Shown here: positions 37,801-50,049 of the stretch, piece by piece
Position numbering within the stretch: position 1 is the stretch's first letter
Layout: each line of letters opens with the position of its first letter
Assembly (NCBI GenBank): GCA_023853785.1
Contig: JAJIRX010000622.1
Location: 620,001 to 684,000 of the forward strand
Source of the DNA: Psilocybe azurescens
Lineage: Eukaryota > Basidiomycota > Agaricomycetes > Agaricales > Agrocybaceae
Direction of reading: 5' to 3'
DNA: 64,000 nucleotides
Program-made: the position numbers and the translations under genes
The notes under the pieces: generated by a model
Databases searched by the model: none
What the model was told of the DNA's origin: nothing
The model's input: only the letters and a program-made list of their open reading frames with translations

Positions 37801-38921
37801 CTGGAAAAATAGACCCGAAATTGTGCATTAAGTATCTCGAATATATAATCGAGGAACGACAAGAAGATTCGACTGCTTTCCATGATCGATTGGCGGAACT
37901 CTACCTTTCGACGACGATCGCGGCGAAGAAACGTAGTGACGAGAGTGAGAAGACTTTTTTCTTTCTGTCTTGCCAGCCAGAGTCGCTTACGAGGTGCATA
38001 CAGAGACTCGCAAAGAGGTGTACGACAAATTGCTCAAGTTCATCAGCAGCAATGATCATTTTTCCATCGATCGTCTATACGGCCATGTCTCGTCAACGGG
38101 TAAAGCCTGAGATTCATGTTCGTAAGTTTGCAAATCTGACACTGCATTCGTATCAGATCTTCACGAAGCAAGGGCGATCCTTTTGGGTAGAATAGGTCGA
38201 CATGACCAAGCACTCGAAACATACGTATACCGATTGCAAGATTACCTGAAGGCCGAAGAGTCAGTCGTCGGAAATTGTGTTTACGAAACTTCCAGAGCCC
38301 ATGCTGACAACCTTTTCTTCCGCTTACTTACGCCAGATACTGCAAACGGGTTTACCAACCCGGGTCAGCAACCACGGGCGTCTTCCTCACCTTGCTTAAG
38401 ATATACCTCCGCCCGACGGTGCAGACTACAAGCGATCTGCTGCACCCTGCGCTGGACCTTATCAGCCGTCACAGCCCGCGATTGGACGCCGTCGAGACTC
38501 TGCAATTGTTGCCTCCCCTTGTTACTACAGACGACATTCGCGCATTCTTGATCGAGTCACTTCGGGTTCCGGTGTTTGATACGCAGGTCATTCGTCAGAT
38601 TAGCAAGGCGAGGGATGACCAGCTTGCGAGGAGGTTGATTGGACTTAAGTCGAAGAGGGTCAAGGTTACCGACAGCCGAATGTAAGTTCATTTACTACCA
38701 AATTGATACGAGACATTGATATATTTTCTCTCTTCAGCTGTCCTCAATGTCACAAACGACTTGGGAACAGTGTTATCGCCGTGCATGCTCCTCGGTATGT
38801 TCATACACAGCTCCTATATGAATGTGCCATGTTAATTTACTTCTGTTTTTACAGCGGCGAAGTCACGCACTATCAGTGCCGCGAGCTCTTCTCTCGGCGA
38901 CTGCAAGAATCTCGCGTATAA
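34827..38921 (+). CDS. VPS39: VPS39/VAM6-like HOPS subunit (CNH plus Vps39 domains 1 and 2)
   Basis: Starts at ATG 34827 (MPPFTVPEIVVSGLKEKFDS). The N-terminal CNH-type beta-propeller spans exons to ~35960 (RLYLGSSTGNLHVYG, KAVLYTWKDGEAQEIK). Next come helical repeats with FIELDFNPAKVVALYPE, the Vps39_1 region (VHRAVETLLRYLGDRRPKI; LCRIANWCEV), CIKYLEYIIEERQED, and the Vps39_2 C-terminus with CPQCHKRLG and HYQCRELFSRRL. In yeast Vam6 this protein links Ypt7/Rab7 to the HOPS tether for vacuole and late-endosome fusion. The first intron (34900-34955) has a GC donor. About 14 exons join in phase except at 37805-37809, where the A run is one base short between DYLEK and DPKLCIKY; in a conserved single-copy gene this looks like a sequence error. 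Confidence 0.88.
34900..34955 (+). other. GC-AG intron in VPS39
   Basis: Exon ends CAAG, donor GCAAGA, acceptor TTTGCAG. Only this 56-nt intron joins LTVQ to ADRLYLGSS in frame; no GT donor gives a compatible phase. Confidence 0.7.
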
Positions 38922-39276
38922 TACAATGACGCTACGCATTTATTCATTGTCATTTTCTTCAATACCCCATGCTTTATCTAGCCATCATGTTTTACTAGTA
39001 GTTAATTAAATCATTTAAACGAACACGGCCCAATAACTGACTGAATCAACTATGCAACAACCCAGATGGAGGTGATGACAGTACAAAATGTTATATTTGC
39101 GAACGACGATAATGAACAATGATGATAGCAGATGTGCCCCCATCCTCTACAGTACGAGTCCAAGTACAATATATAGTACATACAATAAATGTTACAAGCG
39201 TCTATATGTATTTCCAAAGAAATTTTTGGTTGCCCTGTTCCCCCCTAATATATCCTTGTTAATGTACAATTTTTTT
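38922..39276. other. Convergent 3' flanks of VPS39 and the ankyrin gene
   Basis: AT-rich with ATAATGA-type repeats and probable polyadenylation regions of both genes; T9 at 39270-39278 abuts the ankyrin stop codon. No gene seen. Confidence 0.5.
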
Positions 39277-42200
39277 TTACAGACACGCTCTGCGCTTGAC
39301 GCTGCGTACGGATTCTTTGACGATCGAGAGCCAGCCTGTGACTTTGTCCACCTCGTCCCATGCGCCCGATGTCTGCGCCTCGATCTTGCGCAGCAGAAGT
39401 CGGCGGATGATGCGGGTGTCTTCGTCGTCGTTTTCTGTGAGGGTTGCGGCTACTGAAACAATCGAGGATGTGGTGGAGTAAATGGTGGAGATGGAGGCCA
39501 GGCTGGGACGCGCGGAGATGCAGCGTTGTAGCCTAGCATGCCTGGGGATAGTGTGTCCTCTGAGTCGGCGAGAAGCTGCTGTTCTTGTTGAAGAGATTCA
39601 GCGGCTACAGCTGCCTGGAGGTCGGCGAGCATCGTTTCTCTTTTCTGGGATGTATGTTAACAAGGTGTGGTTAAAGACAGAGCGAGCGGTGAATGTACCT
39701 TGAGAGCGCGTTTCACTATCCGCTGCGTCCTCGAGATTGAGTGATTTGCGGAATCAATAAACTGCTGAGCCTGCAGATGAGATAAACATATGGTAAGTTG
39801 AAGGGTCAAGTTCATGACAGAGCAAGGAGACTTACAGCAGCTAAGCATTCATTGATACTGAGCAAATCCCGATGCGCGTTTTCCAAAACAACCGGAGAGG
39901 TGCGCAGGGCGTTATCGATCGAAGCATCGAGCACGTCCCCAGACTTTGTAGAGGGAGGTTTGGAAGTGGGGTTGGGACTTGGGCGTTTGATCTCGTGCCC
40001 GACGTTACAGGTATTCTCGTCTTGCAAATCCAGCACAACCTCGAGCTTCGAAGACGATCGCTGAGGCTCAGCTGCCGTCGAAACCATCATCCTTTTCAGC
40101 CACGCTTTGACTCTCGACGTCCCAGAAATTGAATCTTTCTTGAGGAATCGAAGATGATCACTGTCGGACTCGAGTTCTAAGATTTTGTCTTCGAGCTTTT
40201 TCTTTTTCTTCATTATATGTTTGAGCTTCAGCGTAGACTTTGAGGAGTCGTTGCTGATAGGGGAGACAGGTGTAGAGGATAACGATCGTTGAATTTGGTG
40301 CTGGCGGATCTGCGATAGCTGGCACTCAGCGTCCCAAATCACTTCGAAGTGCGCTCTACAGGCACCCGACTCGGGCGATCGCACGAAGCGTTCCATCCAG
40401 GCGGCATCAGAGGGCGATCGGCTGTTGTTCACAACGAACATGTCCAGAAGAGTGGTCTGTACACCAGTCGAGACACGGTTATTATCGCCATGACGAGTAT
40501 GGGTCTGAGGTGCCGACGGAGTGGAGGCGGTCCCGTCATCGGGGTGCACAGCCGTCGTCTGCGAGTCCTCCGAGTCGCGCTGGCGTCTCTTGGATGTCAT
40601 CGGCTTGATCTGCCGCATGATCGATTTGCTGCGCGTGGCAAGAGCCACCCCATCGCGAACAGCGTTGATCCTATCCGCGCTTTTCTGCAGGTCGCTGACC
40701 ACCCTAGACGCCTCCTCGATCCGACTTCGGAAATGCACCACGATGGAATTGCACTGCGACAAAGTCTCGTCCAGGCGATCCTCTAGGCTTTGAATATGCG
40801 CGAGGTTCTTGGGATGGTTGTGTGTTATCGACGTGGCCCGTAGATTCTGAAGAAGAAGATGCGTTGCCGCGACGACGTCGAATGCGTCTGATGAGGAGTA
40901 TATGGACGATCCGTCGCTGACAATCCCAGAATAAAATAAATTCAAGTCCGAAAAAGAAGACAAAGATGCAAAAGAGTCCGATGGCCGCATATTACAGTTT
41001 GAAAGCGCAGAGGCAGGGATGTTGTCATCTTCAGTCACAAACGCATGATGGAACTCTTTTTAGCGACTTCGAAAGGTGTTAGTCTGTTGATTGGAAAAAC
41101 AATGTTAAGAGAAAAAAATTGTTCAGAGGATATTTTGACATACCCGCGTGAATTCCGCATCTTCCGAACGGCACCAGTGGAGTCGCATTCAAGTAACAAC
41201 ATTAAAAGTTCAACAGAATGTCCGTGTTCGGCAGCGATATGTATACAAGTCTCCTCGTCCTTATCACGGGCCAATAACGGTGCCCGAAGGTCTTGGATAA
41301 GATGCAGAGTAAATTGTTGCAAAGAGTGTATAGAGTCAGAATAATCTTGAACAGAAGAACGAGCGAAGCGGGCCAGAATATGCAGAGGCGTCTGCTGCTC
41401 CTGCGCGGTAAAGGCGGATACGTCCGCTCCTGCACAGTAGAGCGTGTCCAGAATCTCGATGGACGGATATTCGGCTGCACAACAGTGATGTATGAGGCTC
41501 CAGCCGTCGGAATCTGGGAGATTGACGAGAGGCGGAACGGACATCGGGTACAGGGCGGGCGGAGACGAAGCATGAACTGCAGGCGAGAAGAGCAAGGAAT
41601 GTATGAAGGCCACATCGGACGAGCGGATACAGGAAACGAGAGTGTTGGTGAACCTTGAGGTAGCTTCTTGGGTAAAGATCGAGAGAGGAGGCGGCTCGAG
41701 ATCTTCGGAGAAAGGCATTGAAGCGCATGCAAGTTCGATAACGCGTTCAGTACCCAAACACAACCTAGTTCGGTCCGCGGACTGAGGGGGGTGTCGTAAG
41801 TCAGAAAGCTAACTTGGGGGGAGTAAAAGAACTTACTTTGCTTTCCCGCCATCGATGGCGACGTAAGACAGTTTCGAAAAGCCAAAGAATTTGTGGATAC
41901 GAAAGCGCGAATTGTATGGATGTTCGATAATTGCGATCTCTGAAATCAGGGCGAGCGCCATTCGAAAGCTGGTAGGGAACAGAGTCAGCACAAGGATGTA
42001 GTAATGGATACATAAAGATCACATACCAGTGCTCGTACGACTTCTAAGCTACCGTCGCGCGCGGCATCTGACAAGCAGGGCGTAAGAAAGAGAACAAGAG
42101 CGGATTCTAAGCCATATATAAACTCACACATCAACGCCGTGGCTCCATGGGCATCCATCCCATCGACGGAAACAGAGTCAACACTTTCTTCGAGCAGCAT

Positions 42201-42604
42201 ACGTACAGCTTGAGGCTGATTCAGCCATGCAGCCATACAAAGAGGAATTACGCCGTTCATCGATGAATGGGGAGCGTTCAGCGAGAAAAGCGACATATCA
42301 GGTTGGTTTAGTATGATTTTGAGCGCGTTAAGGCGCTTTGGCGTCATGAAAGACGCGTCACACGCGTCTACATTTCTCCAGCTGTGCGTAAAAAAAAGTC
42401 TTCAGATGGGATATACGAGATATAGGTGATAAAAAACGCGTACTTTTCTCCAGCAACTACGCACATGAGGGCTGATCGTCCAGCCGTGTCAAGCGCGTTG
42501 ATGTCGGCCCCTTCGCTCAAAGAGCGGCGGACGCCTTCATCATCCCCAATGAGGGCATATTTGTGTAAGCCATAGTTATCCAGAGGGCCGTATGTGGAAT
42601 CCAT
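39277..42604 (-). CDS. Ankyrin-repeat protein with C-terminal coiled coil
   Basis: Starts at ATG 42604 (MDSTYGPLDNYGLHKYALIG) and ends at TAA 39277. Ankyrin units are recognisable: DDEGVRRSLSEGADINALD, MNGVIPLCMAAWLNQPQAV, DAHGATALMYAARDGSLEVV, DGWSLIHHCCAAEYPSIEIL, QQTPLHILARFA and EETCIHIAAEHGHSVELL. The C-terminal half is Ser-rich with heptad-like helices (MKKKKKLEDKILELESDSDH) and ends VRSVKRRACL. It resembles the Swi6-like part of MBF/SBF factors, but no DNA-binding domain is present, so the role is open. Two homopolymer breaks: T run 41057-41061 (one short, after PFEVAK) and G run 39544-39547 (one short, after DTLSP); adding a base at each gives one continuous reading across all exons. 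Confidence 0.78.
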
Positions 42605-44730
42605 GTGGTAGAGAACGTGATAAATGTCGAGAAAGTGGAAAGCGAGGGTTTCAAAATAGCGAAAACAAGCGAAAGCAGAGCAAAGAGTTAAGGAAAGCAC
42701 ACGAAAGCGAGACAACAGGGAGAACAAGTGAAGAAAGGAACGCAAATGAAAGGAGTAGAGGTTTGCTTTAGTACCGCGCCACAGAGAGGTTCTTGATGAT
42801 GGTGGAGGTTGGTGGGGACAGACCGCTGGGAACTTCCTGCAGTGGGTGGAGGACCATATGTAAGAAAAAAAGACGGGTACTGGCCACCGGTCTTCCTGCA
42901 ACGAGGCGAATCCGTACCGCCGAAAACGCAGTCAACAAAGGCAGCCAAGCGGTTAGCCGTCCACAAATCCTGTCCGCATTCGGCAGATCGTCCTTTGATT
43001 GCCCTGTGCAAAACCCAGCGCCGTGGTTCATGGATGACCTGGCGCCTCGAGGCCGACCTGCTCTCCCCGAACTGTTTATTGAAAAATACGACATCACCGT
43101 AAATGAATCTTGGTTCTTCAATATCCTTTCTAGTGGGTTTCTACAGTGTACAGCATATCTCGCCAATGTGTATTATCGGCCGGGTTTTCGGAAAGTATGT
43201 CTTTAGGACGAGAAAGGAAAGCTGAAGGGGAGAAGTCCCCGAACATATGTATATTCTTAGCACTACTCATCAATGACATGCTTGAGAATGAGAACCCCCA
43301 CATTTATAGGTCAAATTATGCCATAAAGTAGCCAATAAGTCACCGTCTCCACCTCTTTCGCAGCTTGGCTGAAAATTATCGAAGCTCAGAAGAATGCCAC
43401 CCATGACATGCGCTAGATGCTTTCATCGAAAAACTCGGAGGACGGAGACGGAGGACACATCCGCAGCTGGCGCTTGTTTCCTAGCTGCGAGTCGGAAGGT
43501 CCATAAAAAGAAAGAACTGGTCATTTATGAAGGCAGTTCATTGAACTTCCATTCACGTTAGCAGCTGTACGAGCACGGCTGCAATCTAATCTAAATTCGA
43601 TACAATGGCAGTGGGTAGCGAGTCCAAACTATAACTCCACCGTGGAGTTATAGTTTGGCTCTGCGAAATCCAACTGCCAACTGCCAGTCAGCCAGTGGCA
43701 TAAAATATAAAACCCCCTTAGCGAGATATTGCAGAACCCCACCCTGTCCTTCTGCTCCTTCTGTCTACATTGAATATTCAGGCAAACCCCAAAAGCACTG
43801 CCCACCGGCGCTCCCTGGCGCTCCTCATCAACACATGTTTTGCGAATGCCGGAGCCCAGACCCCCGAATGGGGTGATGCTTAGCAAGAACCAGCAAGAAC
43901 ATGTGGAAGGTCCGATGTCGCTCACGGAAGAATCAGGAACTTTTCGACGTCTTCGCCTAGAACTTCTCTCTGTTAACATCACACCAAACGTTCACCACGT
44001 TTTTTCTCACATTTCAAGTCTGATTGGACTTTTCGTTTCCTAATTGTTCTTTCATACTTACATAGCGGGCATTATTTTTCATTATTGCTCGACAATGTCA
44101 GATTGTAATTGCCTTGCTCACCTCGGTTCTAGTTCGTCAAGAAACCAAGCTCAAATTAGGCCACAACAGACTCGAAAGAAATCGGCAATAAACGACGTCG
44201 TTATAATTTGTTGAAAATGAAGAGGTTATGATATATAATGCAGTCATGATCTGTTTACGCTCGTATGGAATTGGGTTGTGTATAATTACATGCATGTGGA
44301 GAGGTTGTCAAGCCGTAGGATCAAGGCGGAATGCAATGAGGGAAAGGGATAGATAGATATGAGAGGGGGGGACAACGAAGAGAAGAGGAAAGAGAAGAGA
44401 ATAAGAAATCTGGATAAACTTGAGCTTTACTTTTTTTTTTATCTCAAGTGCAGTGTAAAAACCCAGAAGAAAGGGGAGTAGATGGAAAAGAGAGGGAAAG
44501 GATACAAAGAAAAAAGTCCCAAATAGTGGGGGGATCCAATGCGTTGATGCTGACATTCCAGCTTCACCCTTCCGAAGATTGCGTGGGTAAAAAGTTGTAT
44601 GAGATGGTCGATAATGTAGAGGCCCGAGTGCGCATATGAACTGTCGAAAAGTCAAAGCTTAGTCTGGCAGGAGCTGGACTTGGAAATTGGAAGGGAGAGT
44701 GGATTGTGGTGGACCAGAAGGATAACTAAT
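42605..44730. other. Ankyrin-gene promoter side and MEX67 3' flank
   Basis: A plus-strand frame at 42793-43206 (MDDLAPRGRPALPELFIEKYD near its end) might be part of a divergent gene, but neither a clean start nor partner exons were found. Minus-strand 44308-44655 is hydrophobic read-through of MEX67 3' sequence. One perfect inverted repeat is listed separately. Confidence 0.35.
43624..43658. repeat. Perfect 17-bp inverted repeat with 1-nt spacer
   Basis: Arms 43624-43640 (CCAAACTATAACTCCAC) and 43642-43658 (its exact reverse complement), with a single C between. A 17-bp hairpin of this quality is not expected by chance in a 64-kb window. Confidence 0.9.
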
Positions 44731-47111
44731 CTAGAGGAACGCATCCCTATCGAGAGAGCTCTAAGAAGAAAAAGGAAATGCATGAGCTCAGACCCCACAA
44801 GTTAACTAAAAACGATCCATAAACGCACCTTCACTTGATTGAAATTGGCAACGGCTTTCCCAAGATCCCACCCATTTAATTGTAGACAGTCGATGGCGAA
44901 CTTGGCATTCAACCTCGTTTGAGAAGAGATCTGCACTACCAAATTGCGCTGTGCCTCCGGCTGACAGAAAAAGAAAGAACATCGCCTCAGTACTGCAAAA
45001 CAAAAAAGCCGTTGTGGCAGAGAAATGACATACGAGCTGGGCAAGAACCGCTTGCTGGTCAGGGAGGGAATGACATCAACGAGAAACCAGAATGTGAAGG
45101 ACCATTCTGTGACTTGTTCACAATGGCTTGAACAAGCAATGGGCTGGGCTTCCAAGCTTCATGACTGGAATAACTGCGGATAATCCATTGATCAGACAGG
45201 ATAACAATATCCCATCCGTTGGCTTTGGCACTAGAAGAAGTAAGTAATAGTCTAAAAAAAGCGTCAATGCGAATAAGAAAAGCGCGTACCGTGAACCCTC
45301 TGTAGCAGGAACCAGCATAAAGGTTCTGTCGAATGACCGTATACCACCCGTGCCGACTATCCGAAGCAATCAATACAGTTAATTCAAAACCGGGATTCTA
45401 ATGCAAAACAATAAAGCAAGCTCACGTTCCGTAAACTGCCCATGGACAGTTAACAAAAGCCCCATACTCTGCCCATGCATCACAGGGAACGCATCGATGC
45501 AAAACTTCTCAGGTGGGCCCCCAATATCGTGCGCCGTTGACGGGAGGCTCCTCAACACAGACACGATCTGCTCCCCACCGACATGCAGGTTCTGAAGCGT
45601 CTTCTGCGGATCGCCCCCTATGCGATTCAGATTTCGCGAGCCGCCGTCTAACCACGTCTTCCACTCCAATTTGCGTTGATTAGGCATTTCCCGAGACGAG
45701 TGGAATCCCACCAGTCGTGCCCTAGCCGGAATAGAGGTATTCGCCGAAAATGAGAAGGTGGCTGCAGGGTCGTAAGCGTTTATTAATGATTCGCGTTGGC
45801 CGTCGAATGCATTGAAGAAGCTGAGTGACGTCAGAAACAAAGTACAATTTGGCAACGAGACAACGTACTTGATGAGAAATTTGCTGACAAGACCTCCATC
45901 GACGCCAGTGACGAAGGAAGGATTCATATCGAATGGGAAAGTTGTGGCGTTGGGCTTTTCCACCGGCATTGCCGATGTTGACGGTTGAGGTCCATCGAAA
46001 GAGATTTGCGCAATGGGTTCTTGATCCAGAACCGCCAATGACGTGAATCGACGGACAATATCACTGGAAGATAGATTAAACGAGGATAAGAATGGCCTGA
46101 GATAAACACACCTTCGATACGTTGCTCCTTGACCCGCTTTGTACGCCTGCTCTCTCAAAGGATTGCCAGTCAAGACCAGCTCTCGCAGATGAAACATCTT
46201 ATCCTTCCTCGGCACTATCATAGTGATCTCTTTCTTGTCGCGGATTTTGTTGTTTTGCAGCGACAGGTTGAGCAATTTCGGGAGATATCTGCTTAATTGC
46301 ACGAGCAGAGTCCCGGTCAAGTTGTTGTTCGCAAGAGACAATGTTTCGACCTGAAAAAAAAGGAAGTCAGCCATAAGAACACGATATGTAAGTCGCTATT
46401 ACCTCGGGCTTGAGCTGACTAGCCAATTTAAATATAACAGCAGCGTCGCGAGCACTTCCACCTGCGCCAGGCGGGGTAAGGTTGTACTTTTAACGGTCTC
46501 GTCTTCAATCATTGACTATAAAACCACATGTAGTTATGATCCATAGTAAAGGCAACACATACTTACGTCCAGGTTTAGGTATTTCAACTCTGGATTCCAG
46601 CGCTTTTGAACGAATTCTCTCCATGAATCCACAGCCTTCGGTTTTGTCACCCGTATGGGTATCGATGATATTGAATTCGCGGGAGATCCGGAAATTGCGT
46701 TTCTTCGTATCCGGCCTGACATCACAGGTCGTGCGGCGCCGCGAATGGCGAGTGGGTCTGAAGACCCGGCGCTTGCGGAGAGCCGTATAGGGTGCTGCAT
46801 ACAACGTTCGAGTGTTCGGTAAGCTCCTGGTCATAAAGGGAGACGGCGACAGGACGAAGCAAGTGTGTGCAAGTATGCCCTTCCTGTCAAGTGGAAATGA
46901 AAATGAGTAGTATAATTACCATGCGAGTGCTCGAAGGCCTGTCCTTCGTGATATCCATCATCCGTGTCGTCCTTCCCGAGCGCAGCTTGCCCTTCCTCCC
47001 TCCTGGGTTGTCCCCATCCCTCATGGGCGCATCTCGGTCTATTAGTCCCGCGTTGCGTAGTGCATTGGTTGCAATCGACTTGCTGCTAGCTGGCGGGGCG
47101 GAGACAGACAT
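44731..47111 (-). CDS. MEX67: MEX67/NXF-type mRNA export receptor
   Basis: Minus strand, ATG 47111 ([20 protein letters not shown]) to TAG 44731. Order of domains: Arg/Gly-rich N-terminus ([12 protein letters not shown]), [22 protein letters not shown] segment ([42 protein letters not shown]), NTF2-like domain ([63 protein letters not shown]) and a UBA-like TAP-C end ([19 protein letters not shown]; final DRDAFL). Mex67 with Mtr2 carries mRNPs through FG-nucleoporins of the nuclear pore. The T run at 46488-46491 is one base short between VKK and [11 protein letters not shown] second break lies near 45062, in a C-rich stretch before DQQAVLAQL. The first intron acceptor is uncertain. Confidence 0.85.
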
Positions 47112-47331
47112 GTATTTCCGCCTGCAAGGTGTCCTAATAGGATTGTCCGAGTGAAGAGAGAAAGTCAAAAGATGAGATTGAATAGTTAAAGGTGGCAAGA
47201 GACAAGTTGAGTGGCACACAAAGCGAGTCAAAAGCCCAGTTCCGTACTTTCCCACGATATCGCTTTTTCCCAGAGTCACCAGCGGGTCAACCAACTTCGG
47301 GATAACTTGAATTCCTCCGCAATTCCTCTTC

Positions 47332-49207
47332 TCAGTCAGACTCGTCAAAATCGTTAAAAAGTGAAGGTCCAAAGAAGCGGCCATTTATCTCGCGCAACTC
47401 GGGTACCACAATCTTGATTGTTGCTCCATCTCTTTCGGCATTCTCGGTTGTCATTTTTTCAAAATTCGTCTCTTCTGCCTGCGTGGACACCTGATCAGCG
47501 TTGTCGTCCCTCGGTTCTAGGACGGCCGTCTTTTCGGATTGCGCTAGGATAGAACTTTGGTGAACGAGCATCGTGTCATCTGGCGGGTTTAATATCGATC
47601 TATCGCATTCTGGTTGGCCTTCTAGTAGATCCTCAAAGATAAATTCAACATGTCGCGGGGATATTTCTGTTCTGCCCATACTAAGGCGATCACTGTAATC
47701 CAGAGCCATCGGGCTACGCTGGACGGACTTAGAAGAAATCATTGTCGTTGATCCATAATCCGGTATGAGATTTTGCCACGAAACATTCACGAGGGCATCG
47801 TCGTCGCTCATGTACCCCTCATCGTTCTTAGACTGCCAAGCGACTCCGAACAAAGAATCGCAGTCGCAGTCATCCTCGTCCAGCCGAGAGGCGCCTTCGT
47901 CCACTAGAAGCTGATCTGGTGCTTTTTTTGTCTGTTCTGAATTCCGGTAGTCCAAGAATCAGGCCGACCGCGCTCCATGGATTGCTCTGCTCGAACAGGC
48001 TTCCAAAGACGGATATTTTGCTATCTGAATCTCCGTACTGTGCTCTGATCGGACCCAGCCTGATTGATGAGGGCAATGTTCCGCACAAGGTTTCGATTTT
48101 TATTGACAAATGGGACTCATCCTCCTCAACGTTGCCTGCAGATAATGCCTCGTACACGTCACTATCCGGGTCCACTGGTGAATGGTCGGACGAGTATGAT
48201 GATGCACGGTCTGAATGGGTGGATTTGACGTCATCAGTCGTTCTGGATGATGATTGGCGCCGTTTAGTTGACCATGGACTGGAAGCTCTGTTTTTGTGGC
48301 CTATGAATTTCATATAGCCATTATCTTCGACCTCAAAATTGCTTGAAGAATCGTCTCTGTCGAAAGGGACATTCGAAATTGATGCACTGGAGTACCGATT
48401 GCTATGGCTCTTGTTGCTTTGTAGGAGCCTGGATTCGAATGAAGGCCCGGTATCATAGCAGAACCTTCCCAGTCTCGAAGAGGGCACGTGAGATCTTCTT
48501 GACCTCACCGGCGTGTGCTTTCTGATGCACGGAATATCTTCGATCTCGATTTTTGACCTTGGGTCAAATGTTTTACCAACGCAATTCATCTTGTTTTGGG
48601 TCAATATATGCTTTTTATTCGACGTAATAAATGGGATACCTCTGCTGCCACGAAGTGACCTGAATTAGGCTGTAAACCGTCTCTTCGCCATGCAGCTGTC
48701 GATATTGATGATTGCCTTAGACCTGAGAGGCCAGCCAGATCATCCATGGTCAGAACTTCATCTATGACTCTTCGCATCAGTAACGCTACATGATATACAT
48801 CACCCTGTGAGCCATTTTACGGCGCATATATTCGACAAATGGGACTGACGTTGAGAAGTATCCAATGCATCAAGAATCTTCGACCTTCCGCTATTCGAAT
48901 TAGAGCTGGATGTATGCGCATCACGTTCTCTCATATATTTCCTAGAACGCGGGGTACTAGGAGACACGTGGATGGGATTTGGTATGAACCATGTAGTGCT
49001 GACATCGTCGTCAACTGGTATCTTTCGTCTGGCATGCGCAAGATCAATGTCTGGTCGTCCTTTACTACTTGATGATATGTCCATCGGCTGGTGGAGTCTT
49101 TCGGAAGGCCTGGATGCTGAGAGACCTTGCGAGAGCATGTTTAGCCTCTGTCGACCAAAGTGTCCCTTTTCTTGTCTGCCGATCGTATCCTTTGCCCGGG
49201 CTTTCAT
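47332..49207 (-). CDS. Uncharacterised disordered protein D (divergent partner of carboxylesterase 1)
   Basis: Model from ATG 49207 (MKARAKDTIGRQEKGHFGRQ): exon 1 49207-48804, intron with GTGATG donor and ATTCAG acceptor, exon 2 48659-47332, joined in phase as WLTG-SLRGSRG. The protein (~575 aa) is rich in Ser, Arg and Asp with no recognised domain. Features: RSRRSHVPSSRLGRF, a Ser/Asp-rich middle (SSYSSDHSPVDPDSD), LDEDDCDCDSLFGVAWQ and a C-terminus GRFFGPSLFNDFDESD. The frame changes at the T run 47923-47929 (A run in the gene; one base too many, or two too few). A double ACGCGT element lies ~215 bp upstream of the ATG. A shortened copy sits at 53656-54125. Function unknown. Confidence 0.55.
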
Positions 49208-49421
49208 TGCATTCCTGGTGCAACCCTCTGGCAGTCAGAGTGCGGCGTACGACGTGGATGCGCTACTAGCTCTAGCACTCACCTTTTCCCTCCCATGTAG
49301 TTGGCGCCTGGCATATTTATACGAATATCTGGATTCAAGATTGGCAATGGGCGGATCAGACGCGCATCTGTTCGGTAACCGCGACGGAGGTCGAGCGCAT
49401 TCAGAATCAATAGATATCAAC

Positions 49422-49435
49422 AACGCGTCGACGCG
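49422..49435. promoter_or_regulatory. Palindromic double MCB-like element (ACGCGTCGACGCGT)
   Basis: A 14-bp perfect palindrome made of two ACGCGT cores around CG, ~215 bp upstream of the D start, and conserved exactly at 54102-54115. ACGCGT is the MluI cell-cycle box bound by MBF in fungi; function here is inferred. Confidence 0.4.
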
Positions 49436-49975
49436 TCTACAATTATAGCTTTGAGCTCTTGGCCAGCTCAAGGCACATAATGACTCGATACGTTAAACGT
49501 AGTCCTACACATTCGAGTACTTGGCCGACGCCAAATCCAATTATACCTAACCATGAGACCAGCCAAGTTTCTTTCTCCCATGATGCATGACCGGCCCTCC
49601 ACGCCAAATTCGAAATCCCAGCGCGCACTTCCATTCTCATAGTGTCCGCGGTTTCTCACCGTTAATAGGACGTAAAGAAGGAAAAATCAACATCCTTGTC
49701 ATCCCGACGCACAGGAACGACCTTAAATAAGAAAGGAATACCTAAAAAGTATCTTTTTCTCTCTCGCGATTTAAACTTGTCACCAAGAAGCTCCCACAGG
49801 TCTGCGCTTAGCGTCACACCACTGCGGATGGCAGCTTGTTCTTAGATGCCAGTCACTTCAGTTCGATATTGAATGGTTTAGAATGTTCTCTAAACTCACG
49901 GTCCGCCTCCATAGAGGCCACGAGACCTGATAGTGTCAACGTCATCTTCTGGATAACGACTTGACTTTCTTCAAA

Positions 49976-49983
49976 TATAAAGG
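49976..49983 (+). promoter_or_regulatory. TATA box of carboxylesterase 1
   Basis: TATAAAGG, 74 nt upstream of ATG 50050. The paralogue has the same element at the same distance (54711 to 54785). Confidence 0.6.
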
Positions 49984-50049
49984 CGGCCTAGGGTTTTGAA
50001 TAATACCCTGGTGTCTTATCGTACCTCTTCAAGGTTCTTCGTCATTTCT

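Larger units (their letters stand above)
49208..50049. other. Shared divergent promoter region of D and carboxylesterase 1
   Basis: The region between the divergent starts of D and the esterase. Contains the palindrome at 49422-49435 and a TATA box at 49976. Alignable along most of its length with 54100-54784, the equivalent region of the duplicated block. Confidence 0.6.

Noticed and set aside
42793..43206. Plus-strand ORF of 137 codons divergent from the ankyrin gene
   Set aside because: Part of it (MDDLAPRGRPALPELF) looks protein-like, but there is no clear start, no matching exon either side and no family I recognise.
44308..44655. Hydrophobic minus-strand ORF of 115 codons downstream of MEX67
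   Set aside because: Pyrimidine-rich 3' sequence giving Leu/Phe/Ser runs; no start context and no relation to a known protein.
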